This document shows, one piece after another, positions 9,047-18,231 of a stretch of DNA of 64,000 nucleotides. The stretch is from NCBI RefSeq assembly GCF_025860405.1, contig NZ_CP063786.1, forward strand, positions 150,778 through 214,777, written 5' to 3'. The notes below the pieces were generated by a model. That model did no database searches, was not told the DNA's origin, and was given only the letters and a program-made list of their open reading frames with translations. Positions within the stretch are counted from its first letter, which is position 1. Every line of letters starts with the position of its first letter. The stretch comes from Tolypothrix sp. PCC 7712 (lineage in GTDB: Bacteria > Cyanobacteriota > Cyanobacteriia > Cyanobacteriales > Nostocaceae). A program made the position numbers and the translations under genes.

Positions 9047-9289
9047 ATGACACATTATGTTTGCGATTTATATGGCAATACAAACTGGAATCTTCCAATA
9101 GAAGAAGTCACTGCTAGAACATTCAATACAGAACAAGAAGCCGAACAATGGTTCAAAGATAAGTGTTCTGGTAACAGTATTGAATTTAGTGGCTTCCATG
9201 ACACTGAACGCTACGTCACCAACTGGGTTTCCTGCGACGGTAAAGAAGTTGGTGAAATCACTAAACGCCCTAGTTCCAATGAATTCTAA
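9047..9289 (+). CDS. Small hypothetical protein, 80 aa
   Basis: Preceded by AAAGGAG at good spacing. The product is short, aromatic and acidic (QEAEQWFKDKCSGNSIEF), with no membrane segment. No family recognised. Confidence 0.55.
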   Translation: MTHYVCDLYGNTNWNLPIEEVTARTFNTEQEAEQWFKDKCSGNSIEFSGFHDTERYVTNWVSCDGKEVGEITKRPSSNEF

Positions 9290-9352
9290 TTAGGAATTCA
9301 GAAGATTGTTTGTACCAGACAATTTTCTCCATCAAATTTAACTCCACATTAA

Positions 9353-10543
9353 ATGACACTCATAGACGGACAATTAATACGAGAACACGTAAAGCAAGAA
9401 TGTCAAAAATACAAATCCATTTTTCAAGCATCTCAAAAAGAAGTAGCAATCATCAGATTTGAGGCTTCAGAAAATGCCAGCAACGGACTAAGAGCTAGAT
9501 ACGAAGCAGCCAGAATCTCAGCAGAACAAAAAGTAGCAACATTCAACGCTATTGGCATTACTCCCAATTATATTGTGCTGTCACCCAATATTGCAGTAGA
9601 GCAATTTGACCACATTATCCAATCTATTAATGAAAACAGCAAGGTAACTGCTGCTATTGTTCAATACCCAATTCCAGCTAAGTTTACAAGTTCAATTGGG
9701 CTATTAGAACCACAAAAAGATATAGATATCGTCCGCAGACAAAGTAACAATTTCTTTGAAAGTTGTGCTACTGCTGAAGGAATCGCCAGAATTGTTGAAT
9801 CCTATGCACAAAGGGATTCCAATGTTGCAGTTGTCGGCGGAGGTGGTTTTGTAGGTAATGGTGTCATCAAATATTTAGAAGCCAGTAGAATCAGCTGTTT
9901 CTGTTTGGAAGACGGCGATGACTTGAGTAGAACTCAAGCAGCTGACATTGTGGTATCTGTCACTGGAAGACAAGGAATTTTCACTCCTTATGTACTCCCC
10001 TCTCATCGCTTGATTGTCGATGGTGGCTTCACACCTACTGCTTCTGGTGCTGCTGGCGATGTAGATCGCAGTGCTTACAGCATCCCCCAGAACATTACGC
10101 CCGTCCCTGGAGGTGTTGGGCCGATAGAAATGGCAATTTTAGCAGAACGTTTGATAAAAATGGATTTGGGCGTAGAACTTGGGAAATGGAACTACCAGCA
10201 ATTACAGCAAGAACAAATGCAACGCGCTACTATAATTGCCCCCATAGCTAGAGTGTTCTTCGCACAACAAGCAACTGCCTACCCTCAATCCATTCGCACA
10301 GAGAGAGAAAACCTATTTGTCTTGGAAGGCAGTAACTACCAGATCCGCTTCAATAGCACCACGCAAAGTTTGATTGTTGCCAGAACCAATGAAAAGCTAA
10401 CGTTAATTCGGCTATCTCTTGCAAGTAATCAAATTGAAACCGCTAGAGGTATAACAAACGAGGACGTAACAAGATGGCAACAAATTCAAGCTGCGATCAA
10501 TTCAACAACAACGCAATCAAATGATAGAGGTATGGAGCTTTGA
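9353..10543 (+). CDS. FolD-like methylenetetrahydrofolate dehydrogenase/cyclohydrolase with C-terminal extension
   Basis: Residues 1-280 follow the FolD fold: IVQYPIP (FolD QLPLP), LEPQKDIDIVR (FolD P-x-KDVDG), VAVVGGGGFVGNGVIKYLE (NADP-binding loop) and TPVPGGVGPIEMA (FolD PGGVGPMT). The normally invariant Tyr/Lys segment reads RYEAARISAEQK, so the catalytic Lys is displaced or lost. About 115 extra residues follow the FolD core and are not recognised. Chromosomal FolD is about 290 residues. A plasmid copy this divergent may do different chemistry, for instance on a modified nucleotide or sugar precursor. The next gene overlaps its stop. Confidence 0.7.
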   Translation: MTLIDGQLIREHVKQECQKYKSIFQASQKEVAIIRFEASENASNGLRARYEAARISAEQKVATFNAIGITPNYIVLSPNIAVEQFDHIIQSINENSKVTAAIVQYPIPAKFTSSIGLLEPQKDIDIVRRQSNNFFESCATAEGIARIVESYAQRDSNVAVVGGGGFVGNGVIKYLEASRISCFCLEDGDDLSRTQAADIVVSVTGRQGIFTPYVLPSHRLIVDGGFTPTASGAAGDVDRSAYSIPQNITPVPGGVGPIEMAILAERLIKMDLGVELGKWNYQQLQQEQMQRATIIAPIARVFFAQQATAYPQSIRTERENLFVLEGSNYQIRFNSTTQSLIVARTNEKLTLIRLSLASNQIETARGITNEDVTRWQQIQAAINSTTTQSNDRGMEL

Positions 10544-11373
10544 AATTATCAATCATCACTGCAACATACAATAGACCTGTGCAGCTTGCATCTACTGCAC
10601 TGCCAAGCATTCAAAGTCAAACTGACCGCAATTTTGAATGGCTCGTCATCAATGATGGCGCTAATCCTGACACCAGAGATATTATCACTAGCATTAGGGC
10701 AAAAGCTGATTTCCCTATCATCTACATTGAAATGGAACACCCTGAACCGAGCAGTGGCTTTGGCTTGTGCTACGCCCGTAACTTGGGACTAAATGCAGCT
10801 GGTGGTGACATTATTTCATACCTGGACGATGACAACAGCATTGCTCCTGAATTTGTTGGCTCAATGCGGCAGTACTTTAAACAACATCCCAATATTCGAT
10901 ATAGCATAGCAAGACAGCAGCGCCGCCGCGATGTCATCCGCAATGGTAATGTTATTCGCCAAGGAAAGCCGTTTGTTTCACCTAGCAATTGCTGCTCCTT
11001 ACAGCAGCTTTTATGGCAACAAGAGATATTCGACAGCAATGGTTTCGTCCACTACCGAAACAATGCTCCTAGATGGAACCCCCAGTTTCAAGTATTCGCA
11101 GACTACGAGTATTTGCTGCAATCTGCTTGCATCTGGGGTGAAAGTGGCTTTGGTTTCAATGACAGCATTCTTGTTAACTATATCCAGTCTTCTACTGGTA
11201 TTATTGGTAGTTCTAATTACGAGCAGTGGACAACTGAGCTATCGCTAATTGTCACTAATCAAGCTAACTATTCCATCCTTAAAGGCAGTATTGTTGAACG
11301 CTTAGAACAGCTTGTAGATAGTTATAGTACCAAGGCACAAATTTCATCAACGCCAAAAGCATTTGCGTTCTGA
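10540..11373 (+). CDS. GT2-family glycosyltransferase
   Basis: 277 residues with a TTG start overlapping the previous stop. The GT-A fold signature is clear: LSIITATYNRPVQLASTALP at the N-terminus, LVINDGANPDT, and the metal-binding acidic motif YLDDDNSIAPEF at about residues 92-103. No membrane segments, so it is a soluble sugar transferase. The acceptor is unknown. Translational coupling to the FolD-like gene suggests a joint pathway. Confidence 0.75.
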   Translation: MKLSIITATYNRPVQLASTALPSIQSQTDRNFEWLVINDGANPDTRDIITSIRAKADFPIIYIEMEHPEPSSGFGLCYARNLGLNAAGGDIISYLDDDNSIAPEFVGSMRQYFKQHPNIRYSIARQQRRRDVIRNGNVIRQGKPFVSPSNCCSLQQLLWQQEIFDSNGFVHYRNNAPRWNPQFQVFADYEYLLQSACIWGESGFGFNDSILVNYIQSSTGIIGSSNYEQWTTELSLIVTNQANYSILKGSIVERLEQLVDSYSTKAQISSTPKAFAF

Positions 11374-11413
11374 CAATATAAAGCAGAGCATCAATAGTAT
11401 GGCAATAACCAAA

Positions 11414-11434
11414 ACCACTACTTTGGACTAACGC
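11414..11434 (+). promoter_or_regulatory. Backbone upstream element before the helicase gene
   Basis: ACCAC (11414-11418), nine bases, then CTAACGC (11428-11434), 33 nt before the helicase ATG. One of eight related copies. Role inferred. Confidence 0.55.
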
Positions 11435-11466
11435 CTACCTGCTAAAACAGCAAGTAGGTATCTTTT
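11434..11466 (+). terminator. Hairpin plus T-run just before the helicase start
   Basis: CCTACCTGCT (11434-11443) pairs with AGCAAGTAGG (11449-11458) with one mismatch, and CTTTTT follows. It can end the FolD/GT2 transcript or act as a leader attenuator for the helicase. Confidence 0.5.
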
Positions 11467-11467
11467 T

Positions 11468-12799
11468 ATGAACCAGCCTGAATGGTTAGAAGCAAACAAG
11501 CAGGTTTATTCCAAAGAACATGGTGTTATCCATATCGCCGCCATTATTGAGAAAAACCTTTACTTTAAAAAGGGTAGTTTAAACCAAATTATTTTTGACT
11601 GGGAGCATGAGGTAAATAGCAGTAACTTATTACCTCTAAACCAAGCACCAACAGGTAAAAGCATTCTCTACCAAGAGGTAGCTGCTATACTTGATGGCTC
11701 TGGAAAACTACAAAGCTGTGAAGTAATTCCTGCTCAAGAAGCTAAACTTTATCCTATCCCAGATGATATTCATCCTCTAGTTAAACTAGCTTTAAGTAAG
11801 TCAGGAATCAGTCAATTATATTCTCATCAAGTGGAGGCATGGCAAGCTTACAAAAAAGGAGAAGATATAATTCTCCAGACTCCTACCAGCAGTGGTAAAA
11901 GTATCTCTTTTCTAATTCCAATCGTTCACGAGTGCTTAAAAGGTAAATCAGCTTTAGTATTCTTTAACTTGAAAGCACTGGCATTTGACCAGGTAGAGAA
12001 AATACGTTCCTTTGTTAGCCACTTAGATGAAAATATTCGCCCCCAAATTCTCAATATTAATGGTGATATTCCTCCCCAAGAGCGCAAACAACTTTACAGC
12101 AATCAACCCTCAATTTTATGCGTGACTCCTGATGTATGGAACCACGAGCTAAACAACTACCAATTCGATTCAAACTGGGGATTTAGAGAAACAATCAGAA
12201 AACTTTCAATCATTGTCTGTGACGAAATGCACTTTTATCAAGGCATATTTGGTTCGCATTTTGCACTACTTAATCGGCGAACTCAACTTATGATAGAATC
12301 TGTCGGCAATGATATTTCAAAATTACAGTACATCTTTGCTTCTGCAACAATTAGTAACAGCAGCGAAATTGCCCAGAAGATATCTAATCGAGAAGAACAA
12401 AGTAATCTTGCTATTATTGACCAAAGTGGGGCAAAACGCTCGGAAATTACTTTTATTAGCCTCAAACCACGGAATAATACACTTTACCAAACTGCCCAAG
12501 TCGCAGCTATGCTCGTAAGTAAAGGCATAGTCGGGATTTGTTTCTGCGATAGTAGGGAACTGGTTAAGGTTTTAACTAATGCCATCCGTAAAGCTTTAAT
12601 CGAGATGCAACTGCCCCACCTGGGAGAAACCATCTCAGCATTTTATGGAAGCATGAAGGCAAATCAGCGTAACAAAATTATTGCAGATATACAAAGCGGG
12701 AAGGTCAAGTTCATTATATCTACCAGTGCTTTGGAGGCGGGTCTAGATATTGGGTGTATTGATGCAACTATCGTACATAGCCCTCTTTTGTCACTCTAG
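11468..12799 (+). pseudogene. MrfA/YprA-like DEAD/DEAH helicase, 5' part, broken by an IS
   Basis: N-terminal 438 codons of a superfamily 2 helicase. Visible: SQLYSHQVEAW (Q-like motif), TPTSSGKSISF (motif I, about residue 138), CDEMHFYQG (motif II, about residue 251), SATIS (motif III) and STSALEAGLDIG (motif V). At 12780 the frame enters the IS and ends after HSPLLSL. Removing the IS and one 4-bp target duplication restores YPGSILAFRQRAGRAGR (motif VI) and an intact 906-codon gene. MrfA-type proteins act in DNA crosslink repair. Without motif VI this half should not unwind DNA. Confidence 0.85.
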
Positions 12800-14169
12800 G
12801 CAGAGGAAAAGTAGAAATCAGGGTGAATCAGGGATATAAAAATTGAACTGGTGAGGCTATAAATAATAGATTGAAGTTTAAAAAAACCCAAAGCTAATTG
12901 AGGAATAGGAAAAACCGTTAACCAGGGATATATCAGATTAAATAAAGTAAAAGGTTGAATAATCAAACGAAGATTGTTAAGAATGTTCTTCCAGCCATTT
13001 CCATTATCCCACCAAGGATGTGAAACAAATTTTGACTCTCGTTGTGATGGAGACTGAAACAGTTGCTCCGAATGCAGACTAACCATTAAATAAGCACTGC
13101 AAATAATTTCCCACCATCGCTCAATATCTGGGTAGTGAGTCAGGCGAAAATCTGACCAACCTAATTCATTCTTACTTTGTTTTAACCCGTACTCGACCCA
13201 AGTTCTTAAACCGTAAAAATTTCCAACTTCTCTTGGCGTAATGTCTGGATATTTACTCATCACATACCAAGTAGTGTTATCAGGCAAATTTTCTGGATCT
13301 GTAGTAATTTGCCAATATCTAAGTTCTCCACGTTTTCCCGGAATAATTTCTCTAATAAATCGATTTTCCCGACTCAAGTCAGAGAATACCCTTTGAAACT
13401 TCTGCCACTTTAAATATTGAATATGTTGTCGTGGAAGTATTTCTACATAATGATTTGACCGAATCGCTACTATATAGTTCAAGTTTAGTTCATCTAATAC
13501 AGATATGAAATTCTTACCACTCTCTCCATATAAGCTATCTGCAAGTACTAAGTTGAATTTAAAACCCATTGATTGTAGCTTTTTTATCAGTATTGCTGCT
13601 ATTTCTGGTTTAGTGCGGTACTTATCTCCTGCCTGTAATCTTTCCCTGGGTTTATACACTTCAAACAGTAATGGAAATGTCATCCCACAGAAAACACCAT
13701 ATACTGTCACTGCCACAATTCCATTATCTGTTTTTCCCAAATTTCCTATATACTGCCGTTTCACATAATCTGTCTTGCTCCCTTTCTTTTTATCCCCTGT
13801 CTCATCAATAATTAAAATGATTGGTCTACCTTTTAGCACTTGTAAAATTAACTCTAACCTTAAGGTTCTTAACTTTTCTATATCCCAAGGTGATGTAGTT
13901 AGAAAATGATGCAACCCTTGCTGGTTATCTAATCCTACGATTTTTGCTATTTCTGGCAATGTTTTACGTTTTAGATCAGAAATGCAGCCTACATGGAGAT
14001 ATTTAAAAGCCTCGAAACTCCTAACATCTGGAAACAGACTTTTATACCACTGGCAATATTCGTCCACAAATTTGACTGTTGGTGCGGCTGGACGGGGCTG
14101 TACCATGCTCTGTGTCTTGGTTCTAGCATTTTTACCTTATTATACTACTGCCAGAGTGACAAAACAGGG
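12781..14169. mobile_element. IS701-like insertion sequence, 1389 bp
   Basis: Terminal inverted repeats are CCCTCTTTTGTCACTCT at the left and CCCTGTTTTGTCACTCT at the right end read inward. They are flanked by a 4-bp direct repeat ATAG (12777-12780 and 14170-14173). One transposase gene lies between them on the minus strand. The insertion splits the helicase gene at codon 438. Confidence 0.9.
12796..14106 (-). CDS. IS701/IS4-like DDE transposase
   Basis: 436 residues, full length for the family and apparently intact. The DDE triad is visible: IILIIDETGDKKKG (first Asp), FNLVLADSLYGE (second Asp) and WVEYGLKQSKNELGW (Glu with the YREK-like helix). It cuts and pastes the surrounding element. 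The gene runs opposite to the helicase it interrupts. Confidence 0.9.
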   Translation of the reverse strand: MVQPRPAAPTVKFVDEYCQWYKSLFPDVRSFEAFKYLHVGCISDLKRKTLPEIAKIVGLDNQQGLHHFLTTSPWDIEKLRTLRLELILQVLKGRPIILIIDETGDKKKGSKTDYVKRQYIGNLGKTDNGIVAVTVYGVFCGMTFPLLFEVYKPRERLQAGDKYRTKPEIAAILIKKLQSMGFKFNLVLADSLYGESGKNFISVLDELNLNYIVAIRSNHYVEILPRQHIQYLKWQKFQRVFSDLSRENRFIREIIPGKRGELRYWQITTDPENLPDNTTWYVMSKYPDITPREVGNFYGLRTWVEYGLKQSKNELGWSDFRLTHYPDIERWWEIICSAYLMVSLHSEQLFQSPSQRESKFVSHPWWDNGNGWKNILNNLRLIIQPFTLFNLIYPWLTVFPIPQLALGFFKLQSIIYSLTSSIFISLIHPDFYFSSA

Positions 14170-14173
14170 ATAG

Positions 14174-15581
14174 TTACCCCGGCTCAATTCTTGCCTTTCG
14201 CCAAAGGGCAGGACGTGCGGGGAGGCAGCAAGCAGGACTATTGGTGTTTATTCCGTCGAAAAGGTCGATTATGGATTCTTACTACGCCAATTACCCAGAA
14301 CGCCTTTTATCCGATCCTCCAGAAATTATTAACTTTAACCACAATTATGAAACCACTTTGGAGCAGCACATTCTCGCCTGTTGCAAAGAAAGTAAGCCGA
14401 CACAAGCTCAAATTGCCCGACATTTTGGTAGTTCTGGTAATGCGATCGCCCGACAGTTAATCGGTGATAATCAACTGATATTCAGCTACAATCAAAGACT
14501 GACAACTAATCGAAATCTCGGTTATGTCCACTCAAAAATTAAAGTTAGAGGCAACACCGATCAAAACATCAGTTATATCAATCAAGATAGCGCAGAAGAG
14601 TTTGAGGAAAGTTCGGCATCTTCTGCACTAAGAGAAGTTTACCCTGGTGCTATATATCTTGCTCAAGACTTTGATGGCAACCCCGTACAGTATAAATCAC
14701 AAGAGCTAAATTTAACCGAAGGGAAAGCAATTCTCAAGCCAATTGAAACAACCAATTTATTTAGTCGTCCTGAAGGAAGCCTAAATTTCGAGGAAATCAA
14801 AATTGTCGGGGAAGCCAAAATTATCAATCTTCCCCAAGGGGCTGCTAGATTTACACCTGTTTCAGCCAAAATCAAAGAAGAAATTTATGGCTACAACTTG
14901 TACAGGCTGGAACAAAAATGGACTTGCACTAATAACAGATGTCGCAACTTCAATTTAAACTTACCTGGACACTTACAAACTTGCCCTGCTTGTAAAACCC
15001 AACTGATTGAACGAGAATTTGTCGAACTATTGGAGGAAAATAAATACGAAGAATCACTTGCTCTTAACTATAATACATTCTGCGTCAGGGTTGAAATTAA
15101 CGCTGATGCACGAAAATATTTTTCAGTTTTGGTCAAAAATCACAGAAAAGAAATACTTAATAAACAGAAATATATTACCAATGAGGAGAAACAACTATTT
15201 GAAAGCAATGAAACCCAAATTTGCGTTCATACTCTCGCTCATCACCTTATACTCAGTTTACCACTTGTTGAACATGGAGCAAACAGTCGAGATATAGATT
15301 TCATGTTAGTAGAAGTGCCGTCTAATACTAAGATAGTTGGCTATTTCTTTGATACTTGTGAACATGGTACAGGTATGTGCGATACCCTCATCAAGTATTT
15401 AGAGACTGCCTTTATTAAGGCAAAGTTTCTAGTCGATAATTGTCCTTGTAAATACGGCTGTTCTTCTTGTACAACAATTCAACGCTGTCCTGATGATAAC
15501 GAAGCACTGTTTAAATCAGTTGGGCTATCTCTACTAAAGGAAATAATCAATCCAACAGAGACAAGAACTATTAATCAATAG
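14174..15581 (+). pseudogene. MrfA/YprA-like helicase, 3' part with DUF1998/MZB zinc module
   Basis: Continuation of the helicase after the IS. The first codons give motif VI (QRAGRAGR). A Cys-rich segment follows (CTNNRCRNF ... CPACKTQ, about 14925-15000). The C-terminal DUF1998/MZB module has DTCEHGTGMCDTLIKYLE and CPCKYGCSSC ... RC, the four-Cys metal site of MrfA-type helicases. An internal start (GTG at 14241 or ATG at 14271) could give a separate C-terminal polypeptide, but the gene reads as the other half of one disrupted gene. Confidence 0.85.
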
Positions 15582-15588
15582 TTAAGAT

Positions 15589-15621
15589 AATCCTATCCAG
15601 CTTGGGTAGGATTATTTTTTT
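15589..15621 (+). terminator. Intrinsic terminator after the helicase
   Basis: AATCCTATCC (15589-15598) pairs with GGGTAGGATT (15604-15613, one G-U), followed by a run of seven Ts. Confidence 0.85.
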
Positions 15622-15630
15622 AGTAATTCA

Positions 15631-15651
15631 ACCACATACATCGCTTACGCA
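15631..15651 (+). promoter_or_regulatory. Backbone upstream element
   Basis: ACCAC (15631-15635), eight bases, CTTACGCA (15644-15651), 31 nt before the ATG at 15682. Part of the eight-copy family. Confidence 0.55.
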
Positions 15652-15686
15652 CAAGATTGATGAAAGTTTTGAGAATAAGCGATGTA
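15637..15686 (+). repeat. Inverted repeat overlapping a start codon
   Basis: TACATCGCTTA (15637-15647) is perfectly complementary to TAAGCGATGTA (15676-15686). The right arm contains the ATG of the next gene, so a folded leader would hide the start. Confidence 0.6.
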
Positions 15687-16428
15687 CGTCGAACTATTAG
15701 CTGATTCACATCCAAACCCTAAAAAATTTCAAATTATTCACGCACCATCATTTTTACTTACAGAAACAAATTTTCAAATAGGAGATTTTGTCGAGTCGAA
15801 CAATATTGATTTTATTATCAATCATGCTGTTAATCTAGGGTATCAGGTAAAAATATCCCATCCTAAAACCCAACAATATAATAAATATCCTCTTCCCAAA
15901 ATCAGTGATGAACTAGCCGATTTGATAATTAATTATCCATCAGACTTAACACTACGAACTAATGGGATGGTTTTTGAACAAAGGGCATATTTAATGTCTA
16001 AGGTTTACGATGAAGTGTGCCAAAATCTTGAATCAAAAGCTCTTTTAAGAGAAGCAGAGTATTGGCTGATAAATTACGCACGAGAAGTAATTGCCAAACA
16101 ATGTCATTACTTACCAGATATATTAATGAAATTAGATAACCCAACTGTGAGAGCAATGGCAATAGATACACTCATGCTCTGGCAACCAGATTGGAACAAA
16201 GCTATCTCTCAATATAGAGGAAGTAGATTTGAGGCTGGCAATAATGAGTTTGAGGTTATCAGCTACTATCAAAATCAAAAAAAGAAGGGTAGGGAGGGGA
16301 TAATGGTACTGTGCAAGGTAACAAAAACTATGAATAAACATCTTGAATTTCCCACCTTTCCTTGCAATGCAAACTGTACTCTTGGGACTTATCAAGTCGA
16401 AAATGCACTTAACCAAAGGTTAGGTTAA
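15682..16428 (+). CDS. Hypothetical protein, 248 aa
   Basis: A soluble, mostly helical protein in the centre (LESKALLREAEYWLINYA, YLPDILMKLDNPTVRAMAID), which could be HEAT-like but is too short to be sure. The C-terminal 50 residues are basic then Cys-containing (FPCNANCTLGTY). No family recognised. It has its own terminator upstream, a copy of the backbone element and a start-codon hairpin, so it is likely separately controlled. Confidence 0.6.
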   Translation: MYVELLADSHPNPKKFQIIHAPSFLLTETNFQIGDFVESNNIDFIINHAVNLGYQVKISHPKTQQYNKYPLPKISDELADLIINYPSDLTLRTNGMVFEQRAYLMSKVYDEVCQNLESKALLREAEYWLINYAREVIAKQCHYLPDILMKLDNPTVRAMAIDTLMLWQPDWNKAISQYRGSRFEAGNNEFEVISYYQNQKKKGREGIMVLCKVTKTMNKHLEFPTFPCNANCTLGTYQVENALNQRLG

Positions 16429-16456
16429 AACATAATCATTATCTGAAATATTAATC

Positions 16457-16672
16457 ATGGACGAGCAACAAATCAACTATTTCATAACAGGTATTTGTAC
16501 GTTTCACTGGAATGCTGATTTTCATAAATTCTGTCAAGTTTGCAACTTTGACCCTAACCACACCTATTCAAAAGAGAAATGGCAGCAGTGGCAACAATTT
16601 GTATCCGGTATTAAAGCGTTTGACCAAAATACACTTGTTAAGCTAGTTGAAGCTGGCCATCAATTAGCATGA
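16457..16672 (+). CDS. Small hypothetical protein, 71 aa
   Basis: A compact, Trp-rich protein (KEKWQQWQQFVSGIKAFD) with one FHKFCQVCNF segment. It starts 28 bases after the previous gene. No family recognised. Confidence 0.5.
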   Translation: MDEQQINYFITGICTFHWNADFHKFCQVCNFDPNHTYSKEKWQQWQQFVSGIKAFDQNTLVKLVEAGHQLA

Positions 16673-16687
16673 CAGTCATAATCTCAA

Positions 16688-16708
16688 ACCACTACGGTTA
16701 CTAACGCA
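16688..16708 (+). promoter_or_regulatory. Backbone upstream element before the PrimPol/PRTRC operon
   Basis: ACCAC (16688-16692), eight bases, CTAACGCA (16701-16708), 41 nt before the ATG at 16749. Its position would control the longest gene run of the backbone. Confidence 0.6.
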
Positions 16709-16712
16709 CCAG

Positions 16713-16753
16713 TGCATGAATTATCGAAATAATTAGCCACATGAATTCATGCA
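16713..16753 (+). repeat. Inverted repeat overlapping the PrimPol start codon
   Basis: TGCATGAATT (16713-16722) pairs perfectly with AATTCATGCA (16744-16753). The ATG at 16749 lies inside the right arm. It may be a translational switch or an operator. Confidence 0.55.
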
Positions 16754-17741
16754 CGCCCAAATCCGTCATTTGGTATCTTCGCTTGACAACCTACCCGAAG
16801 AATGGCGAATCGTTCCTACTTTTGGTAAACGTCCTCTAGGGAAAGAATGGGAAAAAAATACTTACTCTCCCAAAGAACTACAAACTGAACTCGTCCGCCG
16901 TCGGCTAAAATTTTGGACAAATAACAGATTTATTACCCCCACTGGTGTAGCCTTGGTTTGCGGTTTCAATCATCCTCAAGGGTACTTAGTAGCTATTGAC
17001 TGCGATGGGGAAACATCCTGGCGACAAATCATCCAAATTAACGAACACCTAGAACCAAAAGAACTTAACCTGCTAACACCCATCAGCAAAACTTCTACAG
17101 AATCGTTATGCGATCGCGCTCAAAAATACCTTCCTCCCACAATTGCATTTACCTCTGGGAGGAAATATCGCAGCCAACGCTTATACCTCATCCCAAATTC
17201 AAAAGCTTGGGAAGTAAAGTCTCGCAAAATCAAAACTGGGAAGGACGAACACCTGGAGTTCCGAGGCAAAAACCTAGCCTCAATTCTTCCCCCGTCCTTT
17301 CACCCAGAAGGTAGAAATTACAGATGGCTTCCCGGCTGTAGTCCATCTGAACGCCAAATAGAAATAGCTCCCGACTGGGTAATTGCCCAAATGCTTGCCA
17401 AACAGGAGAAAACAAGAAAGTTTAACCTACCCAAAGAAAAATATAACCACAGATATGGGGTAGGCAGGTACGCTCATTTAATTCCCTCAATAGAAACCAA
17501 TATTCAAACCGCACTTGTACTACTCGAAGTCATCCACCCTCGGTTTGCAGATGATTACCATTCGTGGATTCAAGTCGGGATGGCACTTCATAGTGTTAGT
17601 CCCATTTTATTTAAGGCATGGGACACCTGGAGCCAACTTTCTCCTAAGTACAAACCAGGCGAATGCGCCTACAAATGGCAGTCTTTTAACAAGACAGGTA
17701 TCACCATCCGCACCTTATTTAGATTAGCTAATCTCTCTTAA
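16749..17741 (+). CDS. Bifunctional primase-polymerase (PrimPol) with PriCT-2 domain
   Basis: 330 residues. The N-terminal archaeo-eukaryotic primase fold shows the acidic pair in VAIDCDGETSW (about residues 79-89), FTSGRKYRSQRLYLIP, LEFRGKN and SILPPSFHPEGRNYRW. The C-terminal 80 residues match PriCT-2: HSWIQVGMALHSV, FKAWDTWSQLSPKY and KWQSFNKTGITIRTLFRLA. No helicase domain is fused, unlike many plasmid PrimPols. It would make primers for plasmid replication. It heads an operon with the PRTRC-like genes; the next gene starts two bases after its stop. Confidence 0.8.
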   Translation: MHAQIRHLVSSLDNLPEEWRIVPTFGKRPLGKEWEKNTYSPKELQTELVRRRLKFWTNNRFITPTGVALVCGFNHPQGYLVAIDCDGETSWRQIIQINEHLEPKELNLLTPISKTSTESLCDRAQKYLPPTIAFTSGRKYRSQRLYLIPNSKAWEVKSRKIKTGKDEHLEFRGKNLASILPPSFHPEGRNYRWLPGCSPSERQIEIAPDWVIAQMLAKQEKTRKFNLPKEKYNHRYGVGRYAHLIPSIETNIQTALVLLEVIHPRFADDYHSWIQVGMALHSVSPILFKAWDTWSQLSPKYKPGECAYKWQSFNKTGITIRTLFRLANLS

Positions 17742-17743
17742 TC

Positions 17744-18226
17744 ATGAGCAATCAAACATCACCTGACGAGAATGCAACTGGCTTTGAACATAACTATAGC
17801 AGTAAAGATTTTAATCCTGATATTCAGGACAATCTAAATTTAGAAAAAACATTAGATGAATCAGTAAATACTGAAGTTATAAGTCAAGATTCATCTAGCG
17901 GGATAACTTTTACCAAAACCGCCATAATAACAATTCAGTTAACACCAAATTCAGAAAAAGCAATTGTCTCAATTGGAATTCAAGATGCACCTCCGATTAT
18001 TAAGATAATTAACTTAACTGAGATAACATCTCAGCCTATCATAAATAACTGGCTAAATGATTTAGAAAAATCTCTTCCACAAATGTTAAATATCTACAAA
18101 CAAAGGATGGAAAAGCAGACTAAAGTTCAGAATCGACAGGAACAATCCAGACAAGTACAAAAGCGTAACCTACCTGAAGATAAAGATAAAAAACCTGCGC
18201 CTAATAACCAACTGTCACTATTTTAA
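17744..18226 (+). CDS. PRTRC system protein E-like, with C-terminal clamp-binding peptide
   Basis: 160 residues. The N-terminal 60 residues are acidic and probably disordered. The middle (ITIQLTPNSEKAIVSIGI, then PPIIKIINLTEI and NNWLNDLEKSLPQMLN) follows the layout of PRTRC protein E. The tail is polar and basic and ends NNQLSLF at the very C-terminus, an exact bacterial sliding-clamp binding motif. The assignment to E rests on pattern and on order between PrimPol and protein C. The clamp contact is inferred. Confidence 0.6.
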   Translation: MSNQTSPDENATGFEHNYSSKDFNPDIQDNLNLEKTLDESVNTEVISQDSSSGITFTKTAIITIQLTPNSEKAIVSIGIQDAPPIIKIINLTEITSQPIINNWLNDLEKSLPQMLNIYKQRMEKQTKVQNRQEQSRQVQKRNLPEDKDKKPAPNNQLSLF

Positions 18227-18231
18227 TTATC

